From an uncultured Colwellia sp. (GTDB lineage: Bacteria; Pseudomonadota; Gammaproteobacteria; Enterobacterales; Alteromonadaceae): a DNA stretch of 32,895 bases. The stretch spans positions 1-32,895 of the forward strand of contig CAJXPG010000033.1 in assembly GCA_913057925.1 (NCBI GenBank), written 5' to 3'. The notes under the pieces were generated by a model. The model was not told the DNA's origin and made no database searches. It saw nothing but the letters and a program-made list of their open reading frames with translations. Every line of letters begins with the position of its first letter. Position 1 is the stretch's first letter. Made by a program: the position numbers and the translations under genes. Shown piece by piece: positions 1 through 8,411 of the stretch.

Positions 1-131
1 GACTTTATGCTGCGGTAAATAATCAAAACATAGAGTGACTATGCTTAAATTATTCACCTTGCCTAAAGGCATTTTAATTCCCACTGAAATCGAGCATTTT
101 GAATGGTAACGGGTAAATATCGATATTTTTA

Positions 132-162
132 TTGGCAGTCACTTAGCTTGTTAAGTTATAAT
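132..162 (+). promoter_or_regulatory. Candidate sigma-70 promoter of gsk
   Basis: A perfect TATAAT -10 box lies at 157-162. A TTGGCA hexamer at 132-137 is a plausible -35 box, but the spacing of 19 bases is longer than optimal. The element ends 32 bases before the gsk start codon and is the best promoter-like sequence in the upstream 194 bases. No strong Shine-Dalgarno sequence precedes gsk. Confidence 0.4.
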
Positions 163-194
163 TTGCTCCTTTAACGTCTATAAATATTACTGCA

Positions 195-1499
195 ATGAAA
201 TTTCCTGGTCGCCGACAACACAAACACTATTTCCCTGTTGAAAATAAAAACCCATTAACCAACAAAGTTAGCAATGAAGCTAAATTAGCGCGAAGTTATG
301 TTGTAGGTATGGATCAAACGCTTGTTGATATTGAAGCAAAGATTGATGATGAGTTCTTGGCTGAATTCTCTTTAAAACGTGGAATGTCTCAAGTGATCCC
401 CGACGAGGTTACTCATGCTTTATATCAACGTTTAAAAAATGAAAAATTAATCGACTACGAATTTGCTGGCGGTACCATAGCCAATACAATGCATAATTAC
501 TCTGTACTTGCCGATGATAGGTCTGTGTTATTAGGCGTGATGTCAGAGAATATCCAAGTCGGTGGTTATGCCTATCGTTTCATCAGTAACACCTCTTCTC
601 GGGTTGATTTAAATTACTTACAACCTGTCGACGGACCAATTGGTCGATGCTTTACCTTGATAGATGATAGCGGAGAAAGAACCTTCGCCATTAATGCTGG
701 CTTAATTAATAAACTTAAGCCTGAGTCTGTTGATGAATCATTAATTAGTAATGCCGCCGCTTTAGTCATTAGCTCTTATCTGATGCGCACCGAAGAGGGT
801 GACACCATGACCGAAGCTACACTTAAAGCGGTCAGGTGTGCGAACAAAGCTGGTGTTCCAGTAGTGTTGACCTTAGGCACCAAGTTCTTAATTGAACAAG
901 AGCCTGAATTTTGGCAGAAGTTTGTCAAAGACCATGTCAATATCCTCGCGATGAATGAAGAAGAAGCCTTAGCAATTACCGGCATTGAAGACCCACTAAA
1001 AGCAGCCGATACTTGCTTAGATTGGGTAGATTTGGTTATTTGTACTGCAGGTGCCCAAGGATTATTTATGGCAGGTTATGTTGATGATGAGCATAAAAGG
1101 GTAACTGAATACCCATTACTACCAGGTGCTATCGCGGACTTTAATCGCTATGAATATTCTCGACCAATGTTGTTGAAAGACTGTCAAAATCCAGTGAAGA
1201 TTTATACCCATACTGCGCCATATATGGGTGGACCAGAGAATATAAAAAATACCAATGGTGCTGGTGATGGTGCACTTGCAGCAGTACTGCATGATTTAAG
1301 TGCCAATGTTTATCATAAAATGAATGTCGATAACTCAAGTAAACATTCACAAACCGCCATGACCTATTCATCACTGTCACAAATGAGTAAATATGCTAAC
1401 CGAGTGAGTTATGAAGTGTTAGTGCAACACTCTCCGCGCTTATCACGTGGATTACCTGAGCGAGAAGATAGTTTAGAACATGCCTATTGGGCTTCCTAA
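195..1499 (+). CDS. gsk: Inosine-guanosine kinase
   Basis: The product phosphorylates guanosine and inosine to GMP and IMP with ATP, a cytoplasmic purine-salvage step. At 434 residues it matches the length of E. coli Gsk and aligns with it from end to end as I remember that sequence: it opens MKFPGRRQHKHYFPV, has the GGTIANTMHNYSVLADD block near residues 92-108, VDGPIGRCFTLI near 150, and closes with SPRLSRGLPEREDSLE. The PfkB-family catalytic signature NTNGAGDGA is near residue 353, with the catalytic Asp in GAGD. The ATG start is fixed by the conserved N-terminus although the ribosome site is weak. It is a single gene, convergent with the next one on the minus strand. Nothing is unusual; identification is firm. 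Confidence 0.96.
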   Translation: MKFPGRRQHKHYFPVENKNPLTNKVSNEAKLARSYVVGMDQTLVDIEAKIDDEFLAEFSLKRGMSQVIPDEVTHALYQRLKNEKLIDYEFAGGTIANTMHNYSVLADDRSVLLGVMSENIQVGGYAYRFISNTSSRVDLNYLQPVDGPIGRCFTLIDDSGERTFAINAGLINKLKPESVDESLISNAAALVISSYLMRTEEGDTMTEATLKAVRCANKAGVPVVLTLGTKFLIEQEPEFWQKFVKDHVNILAMNEEEALAITGIEDPLKAADTCLDWVDLVICTAGAQGLFMAGYVDDEHKRVTEYPLLPGAIADFNRYEYSRPMLLKDCQNPVKIYTHTAPYMGGPENIKNTNGAGDGALAAVLHDLSANVYHKMNVDNSSKHSQTAMTYSSLSQMSKYANRVSYEVLVQHSPRLSRGLPEREDSLEHAYWAS

Positions 1500-1587
1500 C
1501 TTTATTCAGTAGTTGCTTTGGGTGTGTCTTTCATAGGGAGCAATCCGCTCATTAGACTGCATCCGTAACAAAGCCTACTTGGCTAGG

Positions 1588-3816
1588 TTAAAATGATTCA
1601 CTGTCAGCTAATAAGAAAGAACTCTCACCTTCCTCTCGAGCCCTCATATTAATTAGGCGGGCTCTTATTCCTCCCATCATTTGAGTAAATTGTTGCTCCT
1701 GAGCTACTTGCGCCAAAATAGGCTCAAGATCTGCTTGCCAAACTCTTATCCAACCTGCATCTATTGCCCCTTGAATATATTGGTAAGTGGCAGTGTTATC
1801 ATTATTTAAGGCACTAACTAATGCCATATTGTAATAGTATGATGGATCATTAGATTTTTTTGTTTTGCTCTCTTCAAGAAAACGACTGAAACCATCAATA
1901 ATACTTTGAGCTTTAGTCTGTTGTTCTAGTTGAATATAAGCATATGCCAAATGAACCGCAGACTGCCCATCAGAAATATAATAAAAATAACCATCACTTA
2001 ATGAACTAGCACTACGAAGTCGCTCAAAGGCAGTAACCGCTTGTGAATAATTTCCTTGATAAAAAGCCAATTCGCCAGCAATGTAATCATTCATCCGAGC
2101 TTTATCCCCAGTGAACTTAATATTGCCTAACGAGGTAAGTGCCTTATTTATTTCTCCTTGACTGGCATAGAAACGCACTTGCAGATAACGCATATCATCT
2201 GCTGAAAACTGAGAGTCCTGATTTTTGGCATAATCAAACCATTGTTGAGTCTGTTCAATTTTGCCCATATCCATATTGGCGATGAGCAAACCTTTAATGG
2301 CGCCTTTATTCACGGGGTCCACATCAAGGGCTCTTTTATACATACTTATGGCTTCATCCAGCCTGCCACGTGTTTTCAAAATATCGCCAACTAAATTATA
2401 AGCTCCGGGGTAGTATGGGTCGTTACTAATAATTTTAGAAAAGATATCCATGGCTTTTTTTTCTGAGCCCTCTTGGTAATAACACCAAGCGACATTATAG
2501 GCTGCAACGGGTGATTTAGGATCTAAGACATACGCTTGCTCAAACAACTGATGAGCACCACCTACATCACCTCGACTTTGTAATAAAGAGCCATACCACA
2601 TGTACGTCATTGCATAGTTAGGGTTGATATCTATGGCTCGCTTAAACGATTGCTCCGCTTTAGTGGCATCAGATGTCGATAATAATAAGCCTTGTGTTGC
2701 ATGTGCCGCCGCCAGTTGTGGGTTCAGTGCAAATGCTTTATCAAGTGCTTGCTTAGCATTGCTATTAGCCTGCTGTTCAGGCAAGTTGCCATATAACGCT
2801 AGTAGAATATTAGCCTCTGCAATCCCTACATATGCCCGTGCATATTGCGGGTCTGAATTGGCCGCTTGTTCAAAGTGTTGCAGTGCTAAAGCAATGGAAG
2901 GTGCGGTGCGATGAGCTAACTCTTTTTGCGCTTTACCAAAGGCCACCATAGCATCAACATTATAAGTTTCTGCAGCTAAATCAAGTGATGTTGACGCCCC
3001 TAACAAGGTCACTTTCATTTTATCAACCACAGCTCTAGCAATATCATCTTGAATTTGAAAAATATCTCGGTACTCACGATCATAGGTTTCAGACCACAGG
3101 TGTTCACCCGTGCTGACTTTAATTAATTGCGCGGTAACCCGAATTTTATTGGTGACATCATTTTTTCGAATACTGCCTTCAAGAATGGTATCCACACCAA
3201 GTTCTTTACCTATTTCAACAATGGTTTTATTTGATACGCCTTTATAGGCAAATGATGAAGTTCTTGCAGCGACTTGCAAATCAGGTATTTTAGCTAATAA
3301 GTTTAATAACTCTTCCACCATGCCATCAGCAAAGAATTCGTCTTCAACATCATTACTAAAAGGAATAAACGGTAGAATAGCAATTGACTCTTTTTTACCT
3401 GACGATAGCGCTGGTTCAGTTGCTGGAGTTTTTGGCTGCGCCTGCGCAATCGTTTGTGGTGTGTTTTGCCCTTCAAGCCATAGCTGTGCCGTTAAAATAA
3501 CGACAACACCTACAGCCAAAGTGCCTGCAATAGAAAAAGTGGTTTTAAGGTTAGCTTGTGGGTTTAACGTTTGCTCTTCACCGCGCTTAACTCTAACAAT
3601 ACCTGCTGAAGTGAAGTTATATAACCAAGCGAAAATCAAAGAAATAGGAAAGCCAACTAAAAAAAGCTGCAATAACAACGTCATCACTGAGTCAGGTAAA
3701 CCCAGCGCAGGTACAGCAAGGTCAGCTATTTGAATTAATGGCCAAGCTGAAACTGCGTATATAGTCGCGACTTTAAACACTTGTCGCTGCCTTAATTGTA
3801 CTAAGAAGCTATCCAA
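1588..3816 (-). CDS. Membrane-anchored TolB-like domain / TPR protein
   Basis: A 742-residue inner-membrane protein. Residues 1-70 carry two hydrophobic segments in the pattern of TPR proteins that begin with a RQVFKVA-type motif and a YAVSAWPLIQIADL stretch; a third segment lies at about 93-113. A TolB-amino-terminal/FlgO-like domain follows (about 143-265: SIAILPF, FFADGMVEELLNLLAKI, VDTILEGSIRK, LIKVSTGEHLWSETYDRE). The rest (about 280-720) is consecutive tetratricopeptide repeats. CadC-like transcription activators and adenylate-cyclase-linked proteins pair a DNA-binding or cyclase domain with this TolB-TPR module; here no such domain is present, so the protein is probably a scaffold or sensor. 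The start is TTG, supported by a GGAGG six bases upstream. It lies 32 bases downstream of the DUF4097 gene and is probably co-transcribed with it. The exact function is unknown. Confidence 0.8.
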   Translation of the reverse strand: MDSFLVQLRQRQVFKVATIYAVSAWPLIQIADLAVPALGLPDSVMTLLLQLFLVGFPISLIFAWLYNFTSAGIVRVKRGEEQTLNPQANLKTTFSIAGTLAVGVVVILTAQLWLEGQNTPQTIAQAQPKTPATEPALSSGKKESIAILPFIPFSNDVEDEFFADGMVEELLNLLAKIPDLQVAARTSSFAYKGVSNKTIVEIGKELGVDTILEGSIRKNDVTNKIRVTAQLIKVSTGEHLWSETYDREYRDIFQIQDDIARAVVDKMKVTLLGASTSLDLAAETYNVDAMVAFGKAQKELAHRTAPSIALALQHFEQAANSDPQYARAYVGIAEANILLALYGNLPEQQANSNAKQALDKAFALNPQLAAAHATQGLLLSTSDATKAEQSFKRAIDINPNYAMTYMWYGSLLQSRGDVGGAHQLFEQAYVLDPKSPVAAYNVAWCYYQEGSEKKAMDIFSKIISNDPYYPGAYNLVGDILKTRGRLDEAISMYKRALDVDPVNKGAIKGLLIANMDMGKIEQTQQWFDYAKNQDSQFSADDMRYLQVRFYASQGEINKALTSLGNIKFTGDKARMNDYIAGELAFYQGNYSQAVTAFERLRSASSLSDGYFYYISDGQSAVHLAYAYIQLEQQTKAQSIIDGFSRFLEESKTKKSNDPSYYYNMALVSALNNDNTATYQYIQGAIDAGWIRVWQADLEPILAQVAQEQQFTQMMGGIRARLINMRAREEGESSFLLADSESF

Positions 3817-3848
3817 TGACTTCCTCCAAACGTTTGTTAAACGCTAAA

Positions 3849-4742
3849 CTATTTATTATCCATTTTTTTTATCGTAATAGAGCCGGTAACAGTATTCATT
3901 ATCAACTCACCTGAGCCATCACCAGAAACAAAACTTAATGTTTTCTTGTGCAAACTACTTTCCTGAGGCATGTCATCGGTTAATTGGTTATTAATTTCGC
4001 CACCAAATTGACTAACCATCTGACATTGAGCGTTCAATTCTTTAGCTGAAAGATAAACAATATCGCCATTAACGCTACTTAATTTAAGCTGCGCTTTATC
4101 TTTTATTTGCCCACTGACTAAAGTATCACCTGAGACACTTTTAAGGGTTAGCTGGTTAGTGCCGCTGATATCAGCAGTAATATCACCAGACATAGACTTT
4201 AGAAATGCTTGTTCGAAGTTTCCTGAAAATTCAACCTCGCCACTTACTGATTGCACCTTAGCAAGACCAGAAGAATCAACGAGCTCGACATTACCACTGA
4301 CCACTGAAAGCAACACTTTTCCTTGTACTTGACTAACGATTACATCACCAGTAATAGTTTTGCCTTGAATAATATGGCTTAATTTAGAAATATTGAAAGA
4401 GGTATCAATGCCTTTAAAGTGCAACTGTGAGTGTTTTGGCATCATTATTTTAAGGGTACTGGCATCTCCCCAATGTTGCTTCCCTTCAGTATCCGCTTTG
4501 ATTAACGTCTTTTCAGGCTTGGTTTTAAAGGTTAACTGCTTGATTGTGTCATCTAACTCGCCCGTTATTATAATCTCTGGTTTATCCCAACCTTCAATGC
4601 TAATAACGCCTCGAGGGATCTCAACAAAAACGATGCCTTTACTCGTTACCGATAAAGATTGATTAACTTTTTCGCCCGCCAAGCAATCATTACAAAGCAT
4701 AATCATCAGAACGACACTCAATCTACTGAACAATATATCCAA
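3849..4742 (-). CDS. Secreted DUF4097-type beta-strand repeat protein
   Basis: A 297-residue exported protein of unknown biochemical role. Residues 1-22 form a signal peptide (hydrophobic SVVLMIML, then CLA before GEK). The mature part is a run of short beta repeats centred on SGN, SGE and SGD turns (VVSGNVELV, SVSGEVEF, SMSGDITAD, SVSGDTLVS, SVNGDIVYL), the pattern of DUF4097 / putative-adhesin beta-solenoids. Such proteins are often linked to envelope-stress or ECF sigma loci, but neither a sigma factor nor an anti-sigma factor is here. The start is TTG at 4740-4742, supported by AAGG nine bases upstream; the next in-frame ATG would remove half of the signal peptide. It is the first gene of a probable two-gene unit with the TolB/TPR protein. 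Confidence 0.75.
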   Translation of the reverse strand: MDILFSRLSVVLMIMLCNDCLAGEKVNQSLSVTSKGIVFVEIPRGVISIEGWDKPEIIITGELDDTIKQLTFKTKPEKTLIKADTEGKQHWGDASTLKIMMPKHSQLHFKGIDTSFNISKLSHIIQGKTITGDVIVSQVQGKVLLSVVSGNVELVDSSGLAKVQSVSGEVEFSGNFEQAFLKSMSGDITADISGTNQLTLKSVSGDTLVSGQIKDKAQLKLSSVNGDIVYLSAKELNAQCQMVSQFGGEINNQLTDDMPQESSLHKKTLSFVSGDGSGELIMNTVTGSITIKKMDNK

Positions 4743-5054
4743 AAAGTGACACCTTCTTTAAGTGAATAGCGCTAAATAATATAAAACAATGCACTAAAGT
4801 ATACATAAATATTTAGCAATGGTTATTTCTAAATCGTTAGCCGATGTTTCAATCCGCTTTTATATTTCACTGTGTACTAATAATAAGAAGCTGAGTCACA
4901 ACTTAAAAGAATAAACTTTTTAAACAGATAAGTGAAAATAGATTACGTCCAGTCACTGGAGATAAAATAAGCGAAAAACGTCCTGTTTTTAGATAGTTTT
5001 ACTATGCTTATCTAATTAACAATAAAACAAAATTAGTTAAGAGTGAGGTTAATT
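4743..5054. other. Divergent intergenic region, 312 bases
   Basis: This AT-rich spacer separates the minus-strand DUF4097 gene from the plus-strand GAF kinase gene. I see no open reading frame of note and no convincing -35/-10 pair. A short inverted repeat, AAAAAC at 4974-4979 and GTTTTT at 4985-4990, lies about 65 bases before the kinase start and could be an operator or chance. A GAGG ribosome site sits at 5045-5048. Confidence 0.4.
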
Positions 5055-6506
5055 TTGTCTAAAACATTACACCCGTCAATCAGCTCAATGTCAAAACCAG
5101 ACATGCAAGCCTATATTATACAATTAGAAGAACAACTGAATGACCAAGCACAAGCAGAAAAGCTCCAACGCGCATTATTTGAAATAGCGTCAATACACCA
5201 TGATAGCATTGATTTGTATCCTTTTTATCAAGAAATCCACTCGATTATTAAAAAGATAATTTATGCGAAGAATTTAGTTATTGCCATATACGATGAAGAA
5301 AATAAATGCTTAAAAATTTCTTATATGATGGATGAAAAAGACGAACATAAATTAGGCTCAGAAATTCCACTAGGCAAAGGGCTAAGCTCCTACGTCATCA
5401 AATCACGTGAAGCGCAATTACTAGACATGGAGAAAATAACACAACTCATTGATAAAGGTGAAATTGAAGGCGTCATTGGCTCAACAGATTTTACCTCTTG
5501 GATTGGTTCGCCAATGATTTCAGCGAACATTCTTCATGGACTGATTATTATTCAAAGCTATGATGAAGACATTCTTTATACCGCAGAAGACTTAGAGTTG
5601 ATGAACTTTGTTGCCAAACATATCGCCATCGCAATTGAAGAAGTTCTCAACACTATTCAACGAACTGAATCACAGGTAAAAATGGCTAAACAGCATCGTT
5701 TATTAGAAAGTAAAAATGCTGATTTACAGCAACTGATAAAACAACTTAAAACGACGCAAAATGAGTTACTGCAAAAAGAGAAAATGGCTTCATTAGGTGG
5801 CTTAGTTGCAGGGATTGCTCATGAAATCAATACCCCCTTAGGAATTTGTGTGACCGGCGTAAGCCACCTTGAAGAAGAATATAAATTGGTTAAACATGCA
5901 ATGGAATCGAATACCCTGACAGAAGAAAGTTTAGTGAATTTCTTTGAAGATGTTGAAGAGATCCTTGCCATTTTATCCACGAATACTCAGCGAGGCGCTG
6001 CTTTGGTAAACAGCTTTAAACAAGTCGCTGTTGATCAAACCTCCAACGAAAAACGAATCATTAAGGTGAAACAATACATAGACGAAATAATTTTATCCCT
6101 CAAGCCTAAACTAAAACACACCGCAATAAAGTTAGAAGTCATTTGTGAGGAAATGCTCTCAATCAATGTCGATGCAGGTGCTATATCGCAAATTTTAAGT
6201 AATTTAATTGTTAATTCAGTTACCCATGGTTTTGATGAGTCTCAAGAAGGTAATATATTAATTGAAGCTTATCAAAAAAATGACAACGTGATACTTCGCT
6301 ATCGTGATAATGGTAAAGGCCTGAGTGATGAAGCTTTAGAGAAGTTATTCGAACCTTTTTATACCACTAAGCGAGGTGCTGGCGGAAGTGGCCTTGGCAC
6401 GCATTTAGTTTATAATTTAGTCACTAGTTCTTTGAATGGAAAAATAACGATAAAAAGTCAATTAGGTAAAGGCTTAGCTTATTTAATTAAATTTCCAGTA
6501 AGCTAA
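5055..6506 (+). CDS. Soluble GAF-domain sensor histidine kinase
   Basis: A cytoplasmic histidine kinase of about 483 residues with no membrane segment. A GAF sensor domain covers about residues 40-200 (IYAKNLVIAIYDEE, LGKGLSSYVIKSRE, WIGSPMISANILHGLIIIQS). A coiled coil (about 205-240) leads to the HisKA dimerisation domain, with GIAHEINTPLG and phospho-acceptor His256, then HATPase_c with N box (NLIVNSVTHGF), G1 (RDNGKGLSD), F box (EPFYTTKR) and G2 (GSGLGTHLV). All catalytic boxes look intact. I place the start at TTG 5055 because GAGG sits six bases before it; an in-frame GTG at 5043 lacks such a site. It is convergent with the HD-GYP regulator gene 36 bases away, the most likely phosphotransfer partner (inference). 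The ligand is unknown. Confidence 0.85.
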   Translation: MSKTLHPSISSMSKPDMQAYIIQLEEQLNDQAQAEKLQRALFEIASIHHDSIDLYPFYQEIHSIIKKIIYAKNLVIAIYDEENKCLKISYMMDEKDEHKLGSEIPLGKGLSSYVIKSREAQLLDMEKITQLIDKGEIEGVIGSTDFTSWIGSPMISANILHGLIIIQSYDEDILYTAEDLELMNFVAKHIAIAIEEVLNTIQRTESQVKMAKQHRLLESKNADLQQLIKQLKTTQNELLQKEKMASLGGLVAGIAHEINTPLGICVTGVSHLEEEYKLVKHAMESNTLTEESLVNFFEDVEEILAILSTNTQRGAALVNSFKQVAVDQTSNEKRIIKVKQYIDEIILSLKPKLKHTAIKLEVICEEMLSINVDAGAISQILSNLIVNSVTHGFDESQEGNILIEAYQKNDNVILRYRDNGKGLSDEALEKLFEPFYTTKRGAGGSGLGTHLVYNLVTSSLNGKITIKSQLGKGLAYLIKFPVS

Positions 6507-6542
6507 AGTGTAAATATGCTCTATGCCCTTAACTTGCTTAAT

Positions 6543-8072
6543 TTATTTAGGGTTATCTTTATATTTACGATTAATCGCTAACGCAGAGTCAATATTTGCC
6601 ATGAGTACTCTAAGTACCGCAGGGTCAAAATGGCTACCTGATGATTCTTCCATAACACTGATGACTTTACCTAACGGCCAGGCTTCTTTGTAACAACGCT
6701 TATGAGTAAGCGCATCAAAAACATCTGCAACAGCAACGATGCGTGCCATGATATGAATTTCTTCTCCTTTAAGACCCTGCGGGTAACCTTCACCATTAAA
6801 TTTTTCATGATGTTGCTGAGATATTATTGCTGCACTTTGTAAAATAGGTCTGTTTGAACCCTGCATAATTGCATAACCTATGTGCGCGTGCTCTTTCATC
6901 ACTGCCATTTCGGCCTCATCGAGTCTTCCTGGCTTTAATAATACCGCGTCAGGAGTTGCCACTTTGCCAATGTCATGCATGGGAGCCGCCTGTTTAAGTA
7001 ACAAACACTCCTCCTCGGGTAAGCCTAACTTTTTAGCGATGAGGTAACTGACTTCAGACATTCTGCGAATATGATTACCCGCTTCATTTGAGCGAGACTC
7101 GACCACATCACTTAACCGATAAATAAGATCTTCTTGAGTTTCAATAATCTCTCGGTTTAGCAGTAAATTATCAAAGGCTAAACTGATACTGCCTGAGAAT
7201 ACCTCCAACAAATCTCTATTCATTTCAGTAATCGATTCAATGCCTTTTAAAAACAGCAAACTCACTTTACCTGTTTGGCTAGGAAAATAGCCAACAAGAA
7301 TATTATCTTCAAAAATACTTCGCTTTTGCTCAATAGATCTATTTAGGTATTGATAAATCTCAGGGTCAATTGAATCATCACCAGAATCATCGGTTATTTG
7401 AGCAATAACTTGATAATCATTTTCAGAATATATCGCACTGACTCCGGTAATTTGTATTAATGCGCTAGTTTGTTCAGTATGTAAAAGCGAAATTACTTGC
7501 TGCAGTAAGCCACTAAAAAACTGTTGAAGCGTTCTTTTCTCAAGAACATTTTGCGTGGTTGAGATTACTCGCTCTAAACCTTGTCGGTAATATTGTTGAT
7601 ACACACGGGCTTCTTCGATTTTTTGCAGGTCACGATAGGCGCGTAAAGCGGTGTAAGTAGTAGTAAAGAGTTTGGTTCTGCTCAGCTCTGTCTTTTCCTT
7701 GTAATCATTAATGTCATAATCAACAATAACTCTCTCTTCTGGGGCCTGTCCTGGTTGTCCTGTGCGCAGTACAATACGAGTGAAGAAGCTCTTCAAATCC
7801 TCTCGTAACCACTTAGCTAGTAGTAGCCCTGCATCGTCGGTTTCCATAACCACATCTAAATAGATTAAGGCAATATCCTTTTCTTTTGCTAAGACTTCTT
7901 TAGCTTCTTTTGCAGAATAAGCATGAAGGAATGTTAAACCTCGCTCATCTAACGTGAAGCGTTTTAACGCCATTTTAGTGATGGTATGTATATCTTCTTC
8001 GTCATCAACAATTAAGACTTTCCAAGGCTTTTGTTCTGGGGTTTCAACTTGTTGTAAAAATGATAAAGGCAT
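6543..8072 (-). CDS. Response regulator with DUF3369 and HD-GYP phosphodiesterase domains
   Basis: A 509-residue cytoplasmic regulator expected to hydrolyse cyclic di-GMP. The receiver domain covers about residues 16-140 (VLIVDDEEDIH, IYLDVVM with phospho-acceptor Asp73). A DUF3369 (GAF-like) domain covers about 165-325, and HD-GYP about 330-500. The phosphodiesterase motifs are complete: GNHIRRM, MHDIGK (His366-Asp367), KEHAHIG, QHHEKFNGEGYP (GYP at 429-431) and VADVFDALT. I prefer ATG 8072; an in-frame TTG at 8120 would add 16 residues, and neither start has a clear Shine-Dalgarno. It faces the GAF kinase gene tail to tail, suggesting a cognate pair. Activity is predicted from motifs only. 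Confidence 0.87.
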   Translation of the reverse strand: MPLSFLQQVETPEQKPWKVLIVDDEEDIHTITKMALKRFTLDERGLTFLHAYSAKEAKEVLAKEKDIALIYLDVVMETDDAGLLLAKWLREDLKSFFTRIVLRTGQPGQAPEERVIVDYDINDYKEKTELSRTKLFTTTYTALRAYRDLQKIEEARVYQQYYRQGLERVISTTQNVLEKRTLQQFFSGLLQQVISLLHTEQTSALIQITGVSAIYSENDYQVIAQITDDSGDDSIDPEIYQYLNRSIEQKRSIFEDNILVGYFPSQTGKVSLLFLKGIESITEMNRDLLEVFSGSISLAFDNLLLNREIIETQEDLIYRLSDVVESRSNEAGNHIRRMSEVSYLIAKKLGLPEEECLLLKQAAPMHDIGKVATPDAVLLKPGRLDEAEMAVMKEHAHIGYAIMQGSNRPILQSAAIISQQHHEKFNGEGYPQGLKGEEIHIMARIVAVADVFDALTHKRCYKEAWPLGKVISVMEESSGSHFDPAVLRVLMANIDSALAINRKYKDNPK

Positions 8073-8411
8073 AAGGATATAAGGATATAAAATTGAAAAG
8101 TGTTTACTTAGGTATAGCAAAAAAAAGGAAAAAGACTAATGTTGACTTAAATAATTGTTAAAGTTGTTTACCCTTGGAAGCTAGCCAACTTTGATTTAAT
8201 ACACCAATAACCACGCAAATTTACTTTTATTACTTATGAAAAACATGGCTATATGCTATTATTTAGCTCAAATAATGCCTGACCCGCGAATAGCATTCTC
8301 CTTTTGCACTAACCCAGACTATTATTATGGTAATTGATAGTTATCATATAATTAAGCGCAAATACCCCGCTAACCTGATCAGCTTTTAACTGCATACTAA
8401 ATTAAGAACTT
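8073..8411. other. Divergent intergenic region, 339 bases
   Basis: Spacer between the HD-GYP regulator (minus) and the SNF2 helicase (plus). A good TATAAT lies at 8347-8352, about 60 bases before the helicase start, but no good -35 box accompanies it. Just upstream at 8335-8346 is a small inverted repeat, TGATA-GT-TATCA, that could be an operator. The first 48 bases could belong to an N-terminal extension of the HD-GYP gene if TTG 8120 is used. Nothing else is seen. Confidence 0.35.

Noticed and set aside
41-109. Short reading frame of 22 codons before gsk (MLKLFTLPKGILIPTE...)
   Set aside because: No good ribosome site, no recognisable similarity, and too short to support without comparative data.
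1548-1587. Possible terminator for the TolB/TPR gene (AGCC-AAGTA-GGCT on the minus strand)
   Set aside because: Only four stem pairs and no clear T-run; too weak to list as a feature.
2624-2914. Plus-strand frames inside the TolB/TPR gene
   Set aside because: Ala/Cys-rich antisense shadows of the TPR coding sequence.
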